A stretch of 64,000 nucleotides of DNA from Mucilaginibacter aurantiaciroseus (lineage in GTDB: Bacteria; Bacteroidota; Bacteroidia; Sphingobacteriales; Sphingobacteriaceae). Shown here piece by piece: positions 1 through 8,471 of this stretch. Position 1 is the first letter of the stretch; the number at the start of each line of letters is the position of its first letter. Under the pieces are notes generated by a model. That model made no database searches and had not been told where the DNA came from. It saw only the letters and a program-made list of their open reading frames with translations. The stretch covers positions 806,001 to 870,000 of the forward strand of contig NZ_JAMXOF010000002.1 in assembly GCF_024055595.1 (NCBI RefSeq), in the 5' to 3' direction. The position numbers were made by a program, and so were the translations under genes.

Positions 1-523
1 GCAGGCCTGCGCCTTTATTCATTAGGCGGTCGTGCAGGTCGCCGGCCGTTTCAGTACCGTTTAGGGTCACTTTTTCGGTGAAAAGGATGTCGCCGGTATC
101 AATATCATGTTTTAAAAAGAAGGTGGTAACACCGCTTTCCTTTTCGCCGTTAATGATAGCCCAGTTGATAGGGGCGGCTCCGCGGTATTGCGGCAGCAAA
201 GAGGCATGTAGGTTAATAGTGCCTTTTGGCGGCATATTCCAAACAACTTCAGGTAACATCCTAAAGGCTACAACCACCTGCAGATCGGCTTTTAACGCCT
301 CCAGTTCGGCCAAAAATTCCGGGTTCTTCAGTTTTTCGGGCTGTATTACTTTTATGCCGTTGGCATCGGCATACTGCTTCACTGCCGATTGATTTACCTT
401 TTGGCCACGACCTGCTGGTTTATCGGGCGCGGTTATCACAGCAACAATATCGCTGCCGGCCTTTATCAAAGCATCAAGCGATGCAACAGCAAATTGAGGG
501 GTACCCATAAATATAATTCTCAT
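1..523 (-). CDS. fmt: Methionyl-tRNA formyltransferase, N-terminal part (cut by window edge)
   Basis: Formylates the amino group of Met-tRNAfMet with 10-formyl-tetrahydrofolate for translation initiation in the cytosol. The visible 174 residues open with MRIIFMGTPQFAV, the usual Fmt N-terminus, and carry the formyltransferase motif NLHASLLPQYRGAAP at about 104-118. Asn104, His106 and Asp142 (in DIDTGD) match the catalytic triad. The start at 523 is the only ATG giving the canonical N-terminus. The C-terminal domain lies beyond position 1. It is followed upstream by namZ on the same strand with a 40-nt gap. Family assignment is secure; only completeness is unknown. Confidence 0.96.
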   Translation of the reverse strand, partial: MRIIFMGTPQFAVASLDALIKAGSDIVAVITAPDKPAGRGQKVNQSAVKQYADANGIKVIQPEKLKNPEFLAELEALKADLQVVVAFRMLPEVVWNMPPKGTINLHASLLPQYRGAAPINWAIINGEKESGVTTFFLKHDIDTGDILFTEKVTLNGTETAGDLHDRLMNKGAGL

Positions 524-563
524 TTGCGCGCTCCTGGTTTTATGTTTTTGAAGATAGATAGCA

Positions 564-1808
564 TTAGTTATACAGTAGGTATTTAGTCCTCATGGCCTTA
601 AACTTACTTAAGCCCGGCTCCCAGCTCTGGCGTATCTCCGCCTCGGTTTTACCTGCTACAATTTGTTTCCTCAACTCATCGGTACCGGCAAGCCTTTTAA
701 AATAGGGTGTAAAAAAATGTGCCTTATCCGGGTATATTTTATACATATCAATTAACCACGCTAAATTAAGTTTTCCGCTGTTGCGAATGGTTTGCATATT
801 GTAATTTTTAAGATCGAGACCGTAGCAAACGCTATCTTGCAGGGGTGGCTTATCGCTCATGCCCGGAATGCTCACGGGTTTAAAGTTAAAGTTGTACTTA
901 TCTTTCAGACATGGGCTACCCACCACCTGAAAGGGGAATAGTGTACCTCGGCCAAGGCTTAGCTTTGTCCCTTCAAAAAAGCAGATATGCGGATATAACA
1001 GTATGGATTGCGCGGTGTTCAAATTTGGCGACGGGTTAACCGGCAGCACATAATCCATAGTACGGGCATAGTTGCCCACTTTTACAATTTTTAGCTTACA
1101 CCTTACTTTGTTTTTTAACCAACCCTGGCCGTTTATCATCTGGGCATATTCGGCAATGGTCATCCCGTGCAGTACCGGGATAGGGTGCATCCCCACGAAG
1201 GAGCGGAACCCGGCAGTGTCCAATATCGGGCCATCCACATAAACGCCGTTAGGGTTTGGCCTGTCCAATACCATCAGCTCGATATTGTTTTCGGCGCAGG
1301 CCTCCATTACATAATGCAGGGTAGATACATAGGTGTAAAACCTGGTGCCTACATCCTGAACGTCAAATATCATTAGGTCGATGCCTTTCAGGTCTTCGGG
1401 GGTTGGTTTAAAATGTTTTCCATAAAGGGATATGGCGGGCAGGCCGGTAACCGCATCTACGGTATTGCCAATCGTAGCGCCATCGCTGGCATTGCCCCTA
1501 AAACCATGCTCGGGGCCGTAGATCTTTTTAATATCCACGCCAAGTTTTAGCAAGCTATCTACCAATGGTTTTTTATTTGTACCAATGATGGATGTTTGGT
1601 TGATGAGCACCCCTATTTTGCGGCCTTTAAGATATGGCAGGTATAGGTCCAACCTGTCGGCAGCGGGTTGTATGGGTGCTGTTGTTTTTTTTACCACCAC
1701 CGTTTTAATGGTTTTGGTTGATGCTTTTGGTGCTTGCGCAAAGTCGTCGCATTTTAAAAATAGCAGGCTTAATGCAATTATGGCTGTGTACAGTTTAATA
1801 CCGGTCAT
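564..1808 (-). CDS. namZ: Exo-beta-N-acetylmuramidase NamZ family (DUF1343)
   Basis: NamZ-family enzymes release N-acetylmuramic acid from the non-reducing end of peptidoglycan fragments during wall turnover. The 414-residue protein starts with a hydrophobic export segment (residues 5-19), then a low-complexity Lys/Thr linker. The DUF1343 domain contains YGPEHGFRG (near 98), FDVQDVGTRFYTY (near 149) and LDRPNPNGVYVDGP (near 182). Its length fits the family. A Cys after the hydrophobic segment (FLKC) is not a good lipobox, so periplasmic secretion is more likely than lipidation. A -7 element lies just upstream (1827-1834). Activity on MurNAc is inferred from the family. Confidence 0.92.
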   Translation of the reverse strand: MTGIKLYTAIIALSLLFLKCDDFAQAPKASTKTIKTVVVKKTTAPIQPAADRLDLYLPYLKGRKIGVLINQTSIIGTNKKPLVDSLLKLGVDIKKIYGPEHGFRGNASDGATIGNTVDAVTGLPAISLYGKHFKPTPEDLKGIDLMIFDVQDVGTRFYTYVSTLHYVMEACAENNIELMVLDRPNPNGVYVDGPILDTAGFRSFVGMHPIPVLHGMTIAEYAQMINGQGWLKNKVRCKLKIVKVGNYARTMDYVLPVNPSPNLNTAQSILLYPHICFFEGTKLSLGRGTLFPFQVVGSPCLKDKYNFNFKPVSIPGMSDKPPLQDSVCYGLDLKNYNMQTIRNSGKLNLAWLIDMYKIYPDKAHFFTPYFKRLAGTDELRKQIVAGKTEAEIRQSWEPGLSKFKAMRTKYLLYN

Positions 1809-1826
1809 GAGTTTTTGGTGTTAAAG

Positions 1827-1834
1827 CAAATTTA
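1827..1834 (-). promoter_or_regulatory. Bacteroidota -7 element TAAATTTG upstream of namZ
   Basis: On the minus strand TAAATTTG matches the Bacteroidota -7 consensus TAnnTTTG and sits 18 nt before the namZ ATG. No clear TTTG -33 box is seen at the usual distance. Assignment is by consensus match only. Confidence 0.45.
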
Positions 1835-1895
1835 AAAGCAGTATGTTTAAGTGTAAAAACGCATCTTTGCGAAGGTACAAAAAATCATTTCAGCA

Positions 1896-3116
1896 TTGAA
1901 TTTCGCCGGATTTATATCAAGTCGTATTACGTTTAAGAGTAAGCGTACTTTCTCTAAATTAATTGTCCGCATAGCCATTATTGGCATTATGCTGGGCCTT
2001 GGCGTAATGATACTTTCGCTGGCCGTTATCCGCGGGTTTAAACAAGAGATCCGCCAAAAGGTTAGAGGCTTTGCCGGAGATATCCAAATTGTACGGACAG
2101 ATAACAATACCTCTTTCGACCGTGCATCGTTTACCGACAGTGCCGCTGTGGTTAAAAATATAAAGTCGGTTAGCCAGGTAGAGGCTTTATATCCATATGC
2201 TACCAAGCCCGGCATCATCAAAGCAAATAACGAAATTGAGGGCGTGGTGCTAAAAGGGGTAGACAAAACCTACAACTGGGATTACGTTAAAAAGATGCTG
2301 GTTGCCGGCACGGTTATTCAGTATTCGGATACTGCCGCGGTGCAAACCCAGATCATGATATCGCAGCTTACCGCTAATCGCTTACGGTTAAAAACCGGGG
2401 ATGATGTGATGATGTATTTTGTGCAGGAACCTCTGCGTAAACGCAAGCTTAAAATTGTAGGCATATTTAGTATAGGGGTTGATGAAGTGGACAAAACCTT
2501 TGTAATTGGCGACCTTACCCTAATTAAGCGCCTTAACGATTGGAGCCACGGTGAAATAGGTGGCTATGAGGTACGTATTGCTGATTTTAACAAGATCATC
2601 TCTACCGCAAATAATATTGATGATAAGCTGCCTATCAAGCTAAAATCATACACTGTTTTACAGAACTACCCCACCATTTTTGGCTGGCTGGATATGCTGG
2701 ATGTAAATATTATAGTGATGCTGGTGCTGATGATAGCTGTCGCGGTCATCAATATGATCTCGGCACTGCTCATAATGATACTGGAGCGCACCTCCATGAT
2801 AGGTATTTTTAAAGCCATGGGGGCCGGTAACTGGATGATCCAAAAGATATTTTTGTACAATGCCACCTATCTGATAGGGGTAGGCCTGGTATTGGGTAAT
2901 GCTTTGGGTTTGGGTGTAGGATACTTTCAGCAGCAAACAAATTTCTTCAAACTTGACCAGGCATCATATTACATGGCTTTTGTGCCCATAAGATTTATAT
3001 GGGCAGATGTTTTATGGGTAAATGCAGGTACGTTAATAGTATGCCTTTTGGTGCTCATCGTGCCATCTATGCTGGTTACGCGGATACAACCTGTAAAGGC
3101 CATTAGGTTTAAATAG
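1896..3116 (+). CDS. LolC/LolE-like ABC transporter permease (FtsX/MacB family)
   Basis: Inner-membrane permease of the lipoprotein-releasing type. The 406-residue protein has one transmembrane helix near residues 25-47, a large periplasmic domain (about 50-265), then three helices near 268-295, 315-345 and 370-398, the LolC/E arrangement. Sequence after the first helix (RGFKQEIRQKVRGFAGDIQI) is typical of LolE. No ATG is available in frame near the start; TTG at 1896 gives LNFAGFISSR, the expected N-terminus. A weak -7 match (CATCTTTG, 1863-1870) lies upstream. The LolD-type ATPase is not adjacent, as is often so in Bacteroidota. Lipoprotein transport is inferred from the family. Confidence 0.88.
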   Translation: MNFAGFISSRITFKSKRTFSKLIVRIAIIGIMLGLGVMILSLAVIRGFKQEIRQKVRGFAGDIQIVRTDNNTSFDRASFTDSAAVVKNIKSVSQVEALYPYATKPGIIKANNEIEGVVLKGVDKTYNWDYVKKMLVAGTVIQYSDTAAVQTQIMISQLTANRLRLKTGDDVMMYFVQEPLRKRKLKIVGIFSIGVDEVDKTFVIGDLTLIKRLNDWSHGEIGGYEVRIADFNKIISTANNIDDKLPIKLKSYTVLQNYPTIFGWLDMLDVNIIVMLVLMIAVAVINMISALLIMILERTSMIGIFKAMGAGNWMIQKIFLYNATYLIGVGLVLGNALGLGVGYFQQQTNFFKLDQASYYMAFVPIRFIWADVLWVNAGTLIVCLLVLIVPSMLVTRIQPVKAIRFK

Positions 3117-3118
3117 GA

Positions 3119-4063
3119 TCATAACCAGGCTACTTTTTGTTCGGACCGATGATCTGCACCAATAATATCTTTGTAAAGAGCAGGCCTGCGGGCTTTCATG
3201 TATCTATAACCGCCGGCTTTTATTAACTTATCGGGCGATATTTCTGCAATAACAATTTCATTTCCTAATGATCGGCATTCGGCCATAACTTCGCCGTAAG
3301 GGTCTAAGATCATCGAACATCCGTTTTTTAGCTGGTCGTCATCCATGCCTATAGGGTTAGAAAACACAGCATAAATGGCATTGTCGTAAGCGCGTGCAGG
3401 CAGCCATTTCATTAACCATTGCCTGCCCTTTGGCCCGTCAAATTCATTTCTTAGCATTTCCCTGTTCGTTTCTTTATCCAACCAAAGCGAAGCATCAACA
3501 AAGCCTGCGCCCGGCCTTGGCGATGGCGTACACATGGTTACATGCGGCATAAAAATCACCTCGGCACCCAGCAGGGTGGTGGCTCTAACATTTTCTATTA
3601 CATTGTTATCATAACAGATCAGGATGCCAAATGTCCAACCATACAGATCAAATACGGTATACGAATTGCCAGGCAAAATATTGGGGTTAATAAACGGATG
3701 TAGCTTCCTATGGTTAGCGATCATCCCGGTTTTATCTACAAAAACCTGGGCCTTATATAAATTGTTGTTCTCATCTTTTTCAAATAACCCGGCCAGTATG
3801 GCAATATTATGTTCATTTGCGATGGCTTTTAGTGCATTAATGCTTGGCCCCTGCGGTAAAACCTCTGCCAAAGCAAGCATCTGTTCTTTAGATAGCCCCC
3901 TTGCAAAACTGTATCCGGTTACAGAACATTCGTGAAAAGCGATAACGTGCGCCCCTTGCCGGGCAGCATCTGCAGCCAATCGCCTTATTATACTTAAATT
4001 ATAAGTTTTATCGCCGTTTTTATTTTCAAACTGAGCCGTCGCTATTTTTAGGTTCTCTTTCAT
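3119..4063 (-). CDS. Nitrilase-superfamily carbon-nitrogen hydrolase
   Basis: Cytosolic amidase-type hydrolase of 314 residues. The Glu-Lys-Cys triad is visible: Glu45 in FHECSVTGY, Lys120 in NHRKLHP and Cys150 in ILICYDNN. ATG at 4063 starts the conserved first strand (MKENLKIATAQF); an upstream extension in the same frame has no family similarity. The stop lies 3 nt from the stop of the convergent permease gene. An AraC-family regulator lies 71 nt upstream on the same strand and could control it. The substrate (an aliphatic amide, N-carbamoyl compound or nitrile) cannot be told from the sequence. Confidence 0.9.
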   Translation of the reverse strand: MKENLKIATAQFENKNGDKTYNLSIIRRLAADAARQGAHVIAFHECSVTGYSFARGLSKEQMLALAEVLPQGPSINALKAIANEHNIAILAGLFEKDENNNLYKAQVFVDKTGMIANHRKLHPFINPNILPGNSYTVFDLYGWTFGILICYDNNVIENVRATTLLGAEVIFMPHVTMCTPSPRPGAGFVDASLWLDKETNREMLRNEFDGPKGRQWLMKWLPARAYDNAIYAVFSNPIGMDDDQLKNGCSMILDPYGEVMAECRSLGNEIVIAEISPDKLIKAGGYRYMKARRPALYKDIIGADHRSEQKVAWL

Positions 4064-4134
4064 GATGTTTGTTTTTAACAAAAGTATCTTGCCCAATAAC
4101 TTATGCATTGTAAATAACCGACAATCTTTTTTTA

Positions 4135-4941
4135 CTAAACCTGCATAAAATTGATCACCGACGGATTGAATTTTGCCTTGTATTGCAGAGGTGTTAAACC
4201 GGTATTTATTTTAAAACACTTGTTTAAATGTGCCTGGTCGTAAAAGCCATAGCTGTAAATAATATCGTTAATAGCTTTATCGGAGGGGCTATTTTGAAGT
4301 GATTTTAAAAAGAACTGGAATCGGATAATATCCACAAATTTTTTGGGCGATGTACCGATGTCGTGTTTAAATTTACGTTCCAGCTGCCGCTCGGTAATGA
4401 GTAACGCTTTCGTAAGGTACTGTATTTGCACCATACCACGTTTTTGGTAAATTATATCTACAGCTTGTTTAACATAGCTATCAACCCGGCTAACAGCGGT
4501 TAACTGTTTTAACAGAAAACTTTCTATCAGTGAAATTAATTTTGGCAAAACGGACGAGCTTAAAAGTTGATCTTCAAGATCTGCGGCATCTTGTTTAAAA
4601 ACATCAGTAAGTTTTACAATAGTGTTATTCAGCTCGGATGCAGCCAGCCCCAATAGTGAGTTAATACCATATGGCTGAAGTACAACAATCAGCATAGATA
4701 GATCGCCGTTAAGTATGATGTTATTGTAATGGGTGATCTGCCCGTAAATAAAACTTTTTGGCTGTAACTGTGTAGCTAAATTTAAATTGTTTACCTGGCT
4801 CAAAGGTGTATTAAGGTGGAAAACAATGCCGGGGTTGCCGTCAGAGAAAAACCGGTAAAAAGATTGATCGCTATAAGCTGTATTAACAAACAAATAATGC
4901 TTAACTACAGATCGTAACTCGTATGATGGTGGTAGTTGCAT
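4135..4941 (-). CDS. AraC-family transcriptional regulator with DUF6597-like N-terminus
   Basis: DNA-binding regulator of 268 residues. The C-terminal ~100 residues hold the double helix-turn-helix, including ERQLERKFKHDIGTSPKKF and the end motif YGFYDQAHLNKCFKINTG, followed by TPLQYK. The N-terminal ~150 residues begin MQLPPSYELRSVVKHY and resemble the small beta-rich sensor domain often found in Bacteroidota AraC proteins. It is immediately upstream of, and co-directional with, the nitrilase-family gene, so it probably regulates itself and that gene. Ligand unknown. Confidence 0.88.
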   Translation of the reverse strand: MQLPPSYELRSVVKHYLFVNTAYSDQSFYRFFSDGNPGIVFHLNTPLSQVNNLNLATQLQPKSFIYGQITHYNNIILNGDLSMLIVVLQPYGINSLLGLAASELNNTIVKLTDVFKQDAADLEDQLLSSSVLPKLISLIESFLLKQLTAVSRVDSYVKQAVDIIYQKRGMVQIQYLTKALLITERQLERKFKHDIGTSPKKFVDIIRFQFFLKSLQNSPSDKAINDIIYSYGFYDQAHLNKCFKINTGLTPLQYKAKFNPSVINFMQV

Positions 4942-5007
4942 TTAGCCGGGCTTGTTTTACAAACATAAGCATGATGGTCTGATTTTAAAACGTTTAAGAT
5001 GTGATTT

Positions 5008-6423
5008 TTATTTCTTCTGCGTTCTAAAGCTAAACTTTAGGTTTACGCCACCTGCGCCAAAGCGTATATCTTGCGCGCCTAAGCCACTAAGCGGGTATTT
5101 AACAAATGGCTCTATAACCAACCTGTTGCTGCCTACGGGATAACCTACACCAAATGAGAAGTTCAATGTTTTAGCGAAATAAAAGCTGTTGAAACTGTTA
5201 TGTGAGGTTTGCTCTTCGGGCGCGGCGTTTGCTGCAAAACCCGCGCCGCCACTGTAGCCATAGCGGTAAGTGTAAGTTTCGTTAATGAACGTGCCCGAAC
5301 TTAAACCTGCCGATATGTAAGCATCCGTTTTTTGAGGATTAAACTCATATTTGATGTTAATAGGAATATCTAACCCTACCAGGCGGGCATTGTAATTTTT
5401 AAATACCGGTAAAACAGCTGTGGTGCTAAAAAGGCTTTCGGACCTTAACGCAGGGGCGGCATCGGCCAGCGCGCTGGCCGCTTGCGGTGCCTGTGTATTA
5501 TAACTTAACGAATTTTGCGCAATGGATACGCCGGTAGATAGTTTAAGGTTTTTACTCAGCCTAAAATCCGACGTTATACCCGCGCCGGCGTTAACCTGGT
5601 TGGTGCTGCCCTCGGCATAGTTAAAATAAGTAGCGGCATATATGCTAAAGTTCACCTTTTTCATGGGTTGCTTATCGGCCTGTTTATTGGTTTTAGTGGT
5701 TCGGTTCAGCCTGTCGTTTTCAAACATAGCAGCCATTGATCTTACAGGTGCTTGTTGATTAGCCAAACTATTAGTCGAGTTATCCGCAGCAGCCGGCAAA
5801 ACTTTATTTCCGACAGGTAGGTTATTATTTGCCAGTTGCGGTTGGTTAGCAATGTTATTGATGTTTTTTTGGCTATCAATAACAGGCCTTGCGTTATTAT
5901 TTACGACCGGGTTTGTTTGCGCTATGATAATGGATTGAACTCCATTTAAAACAGGCTGCTGACCCACAATTGTACTTGTATTTTGACTTGCGTGATTGTT
6001 ACCGGTATTGTCAGCAGACGACGCGCCACGGGTACGATCTACATAGGTAGGGATAATAATATTATTGTTAAATACAGGTGCAGGGTTATTATTGGCAATA
6101 GAAGATTCTGTTTTATCAGGGGCGATAGTATTATTAATTGCCGCAGTGTCTTTTATAACAGGCTGTTGCTGTTGTTTTATAGGCTTAACCGCCATGTTAT
6201 TTACAGGGGTGCCGTTGTTATTGTACCATGCTAAAATAATTACAAAAACCAAAATTACGGCCGCAGCACTGCTCCACCAAAGCCAGGCAGCTCTATTGTA
6301 CTTTTCTTCGGCGGGGAATTTTTTTCTCAACTGCTCCCAACCATGCTCAGCGCCGTGGTGTTCGTAGTTATCAAACACCTTCCTGATGTGGTTGCTTAGT
6401 TTTTTATCAAACTGCTCATCCAT
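5008..6423 (-). CDS. Anchored protein with C-terminal outer-membrane beta-barrel, paired with ECF sigma factor
   Basis: The 471-residue protein has three parts. Residues 1-45 are a charged, soluble N-terminus (MDEQFDKKLSNHIRKVF); 46-67 form one transmembrane helix; about 70-240 are Asn/Gln/Pro-rich low-complexity linker. About 250-471 form an alternating beta-barrel ending in KFSFRTQKK. Its ATG overlaps the end of the sigma-factor gene by 8 nt, suggesting translational coupling. By analogy with anti-sigma factors the cytoplasmic N-terminus could hold the sigma factor, while the linker spans the periplasm to a barrel. That role is inference; no ZAS-type zinc motif is present. Confidence 0.78.
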   Translation of the reverse strand: MDEQFDKKLSNHIRKVFDNYEHHGAEHGWEQLRKKFPAEEKYNRAAWLWWSSAAAVILVFVIILAWYNNNGTPVNNMAVKPIKQQQQPVIKDTAAINNTIAPDKTESSIANNNPAPVFNNNIIIPTYVDRTRGASSADNTGNNHASQNTSTIVGQQPVLNGVQSIIIAQTNPVVNNNARPVIDSQKNINNIANQPQLANNNLPVGNKVLPAAADNSTNSLANQQAPVRSMAAMFENDRLNRTTKTNKQADKQPMKKVNFSIYAATYFNYAEGSTNQVNAGAGITSDFRLSKNLKLSTGVSIAQNSLSYNTQAPQAASALADAAPALRSESLFSTTAVLPVFKNYNARLVGLDIPINIKYEFNPQKTDAYISAGLSSGTFINETYTYRYGYSGGAGFAANAAPEEQTSHNSFNSFYFAKTLNFSFGVGYPVGSNRLVIEPFVKYPLSGLGAQDIRFGAGGVNLKFSFRTQKK

Positions 6424-6970
6424 GGTTTTGTGTTTCGGTTGTTAACAGCTGCCTTAATTTATCTTTAGCCCTGCTTAAATAAACCCTTGACGAGCTTGCC
6501 GGCAAATTCAATATTTTGCCTATCTCATCGTGGTTATAGCCATCTATTTCGTACATGTTAAAAATGGTAAGCTGTATCTGCGGTAATTGCTTCATCAGCT
6601 TTAAAATATCCTGTGCGTTTAAAGTATCTATAGCAGTAGCGTTGCTGCCAACGTTATAGGCGTCTTCAATATCTAAGTTAGCTTGGTGTTTAATCTCTTT
6701 TCGGCGCCTGTCAATAGCGGTATTTACTACAATTGTACGCAACCATGCCCTAAAAGGTTTATCGGCATTATAGGTGCCGATATTATTAAAAACTTTTATA
6801 AACCCGTCATTCACAACTTCTAAAGCATCATCCTGGTTAAGGCTGTAACGCATACTTACACCCATAGCATAGCCATAAAACTGTTTATACAGTAACTCCT
6901 GATGTTTTATGCTTCCAGATTTACATTTACTGACTATTTCATCTTCAGTAATGCCGTGAAGTACATGCAT
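6416..6970 (-). CDS. ECF-type RNA polymerase sigma factor
   Basis: Alternative sigma factor of 184 residues, typical ECF length. Region 2 includes YKQFYGYAMGVSMRY and DALEVVNDGFIKVF with PFRAWLRTIVVNTAID (about 74-89). Region 4 includes LPQIQLTIFNMYEIDGYNHD and the recognition helix GKILNLPASSSRVYLSRA. It is the first gene of a two-gene operon with the barrel protein that overlaps its 3' end. Targets are unknown; autoregulation is common for such pairs. Confidence 0.93.
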   Translation of the reverse strand: MHVLHGITEDEIVSKCKSGSIKHQELLYKQFYGYAMGVSMRYSLNQDDALEVVNDGFIKVFNNIGTYNADKPFRAWLRTIVVNTAIDRRRKEIKHQANLDIEDAYNVGSNATAIDTLNAQDILKLMKQLPQIQLTIFNMYEIDGYNHDEIGKILNLPASSSRVYLSRAKDKLRQLLTTETQNHG

Positions 6971-7058
6971 TAATTGTAATACTGCTTAGTTGAATATTTA
7001 CAATACGCCTCAAAACACGAAACGCTACAATAACAACCAATTTTAAAAAATTAATGCT

Positions 7059-7484
7059 TTAATTGGTCTTTTTAAGATCGTATTGTAAACTTAAGCTGTC
7101 GCCGCTGTTAAATACCATTTGCAAATTTGTACCGTTGTATACAAAAAGATAATCGCCTTGCAGGTGTCTTTTATTGTATTTACCAACTACAAAGGTACTA
7201 TCCACAAACCGGATGCCGTTGCCCGCAATGCCGTAACGGCCTTTGCTGCCTGCATGCACTTTAATGGTATCGCCCAAAACTTTAAAACCTACGCCGGGTG
7301 TTAAAATCAGTTGAATAGTGGCTTTGGTGGTATCAATTTTTGTAACATTGGGTAATTTTCTTAAAAGCCTGAATTCGCCGGAAAAGGTGCCTTCGGGATT
7401 AGGAATAGGTACCGAGTTATCGTTGTTAAAACAACCTGTAGCAAGTATCAGTAGCGTTGGTAAAAAATAAATTAATCTTCTCAT
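7059..7484 (-). CDS. Small lipoprotein of unknown function
   Basis: The 141-residue product starting at ATG 7484 has a lipoprotein signal peptide: MRRLIYFLPTLLILATGC, with the lipobox LATGC placing the lipidated Cys at residue 18. The mature part is short, beta-rich (alternating hydrophobics, SGEFRLLRKL, SKGRYGIAGNG) and has no motif I recognise. An in-frame upstream ATG at 7517 would add 11 residues and spoil the signal peptide. Probably outer-membrane anchored. No clear operon partner. Confidence 0.72.
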   Translation of the reverse strand: MRRLIYFLPTLLILATGCFNNDNSVPIPNPEGTFSGEFRLLRKLPNVTKIDTTKATIQLILTPGVGFKVLGDTIKVHAGSKGRYGIAGNGIRFVDSTFVVGKYNKRHLQGDYLFVYNGTNLQMVFNSGDSLSLQYDLKKTN

Positions 7485-7549
7485 CTTGTTCGGGTTTATA
7501 CCTATCAATACGTACAAAATACTGAAACGCTACAGGCAGGCAATAATTA

Positions 7550-8353
7550 TTAAACTTTTTTGGCCTCGTTCCAAAATACATCCATTTCGGCAAGGTTCAT
7601 GTCTTTCAGTTGTTTGCCATGTTCTTCGGCTTTACTTTCCAGGTACTGGAAACGTTTAATAAACTTCCGGTTTGTTTTCTCCAAAGCATCCTCGGGGTTT
7701 ATACCTATAAAGCGCGCGTAATTGATCAGCGAAAACAGCAGGTCGCCAAATTCGCCTTCGGCTTTATCATGGTCTATGTCCTTTTCTTCGGCCACATTAT
7801 ACTCATCTTTAAACTCCTGTAGTTCTTCTTCTACCTTGGCCCAAACCTGGTCCTTGCTATCCCAGTCGAACCCAACACCGCGGGCTTTCTCTTGTATGCG
7901 CGATGCTTTTACCAATGCTGGTAATGATGCAGGCACACCACCCAACACAGATTTATTACCTTCTTTCAGCTTTATCTGTTCCCAGTTGCGTTTTACATCT
8001 TCCTCGCAGCTTACAACGGTATCACTGTAGATATGCGGATGGCGGTTTATCAGTTTATCGCAAATGCCGTTTAGTACGCCGGTGATGTTAAAGCTTTCGG
8101 TTTCTGATGCGATGCGCGCGTAAAAAACCAGGTGCAGCATAATATCGCCAAGTTCTTTTTTGATCTCGTCGGTATCGCCGCTCAGGATGGCGTCAGATAG
8201 TTCGTAAGTTTCTTCGATGGTTAAATGGCGAAGGCTTTCCAGTGTTTGCTTTTTATCCCAGGGACAGTTGATCCGCAGGTCGTCCATAATGGTAAGCAAG
8301 CGGTCAAACGCCGCAGATGGGGTATATGCGGTAATAGGGGCAGTAATTGGCAT
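7550..8353 (-). CDS. mazG: Nucleoside triphosphate pyrophosphohydrolase MazG
   Basis: Hydrolyses NTPs and dNTPs to the monophosphates and PPi, a house-cleaning activity. The 267-residue length fits the two-domain MazG. Domain 1 has NCPWDKKQTLESLRHLTIEE with the metal-binding EExxE pattern and a second acidic motif ELGDIMLHLVFYARIA. Domain 2 has KVEEELQEFKDEY and GEFGDLLFSLINYARFIG. It starts at ATG 8353 with a -7 element (8372-8379) upstream. Assignment is secure. Confidence 0.95.
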   Translation of the reverse strand: MPITAPITAYTPSAAFDRLLTIMDDLRINCPWDKKQTLESLRHLTIEETYELSDAILSGDTDEIKKELGDIMLHLVFYARIASETESFNITGVLNGICDKLINRHPHIYSDTVVSCEEDVKRNWEQIKLKEGNKSVLGGVPASLPALVKASRIQEKARGVGFDWDSKDQVWAKVEEELQEFKDEYNVAEEKDIDHDKAEGEFGDLLFSLINYARFIGINPEDALEKTNRKFIKRFQYLESKAEEHGKQLKDMNLAEMDVFWNEAKKV

Positions 8354-8371
8354 TTTGTTAAATTAGATGAT

Positions 8372-8379
8372 CAAAGATA
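8372..8379 (-). promoter_or_regulatory. -7 element TATCTTTG upstream of mazG
   Basis: Minus-strand TATCTTTG matches TAnnTTTG and lies 18 nt before the mazG start codon. Consensus match only. Confidence 0.5.
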
Positions 8380-8471
8380 AGGTATTCGGTTTTAGTAGCA
8401 GTGGCCGTTGCAGGAGCAGTTTAATATTTGAAGTAGTAACGGCAGCATTTATTACTGCTACAGCTATTGCA

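Noticed and set aside
2658-2936. Minus-strand frames (His/Gln-rich) opposite the LolC/E permease
   Set aside because: Shadow of the confirmed membrane-helix coding region on the plus strand.
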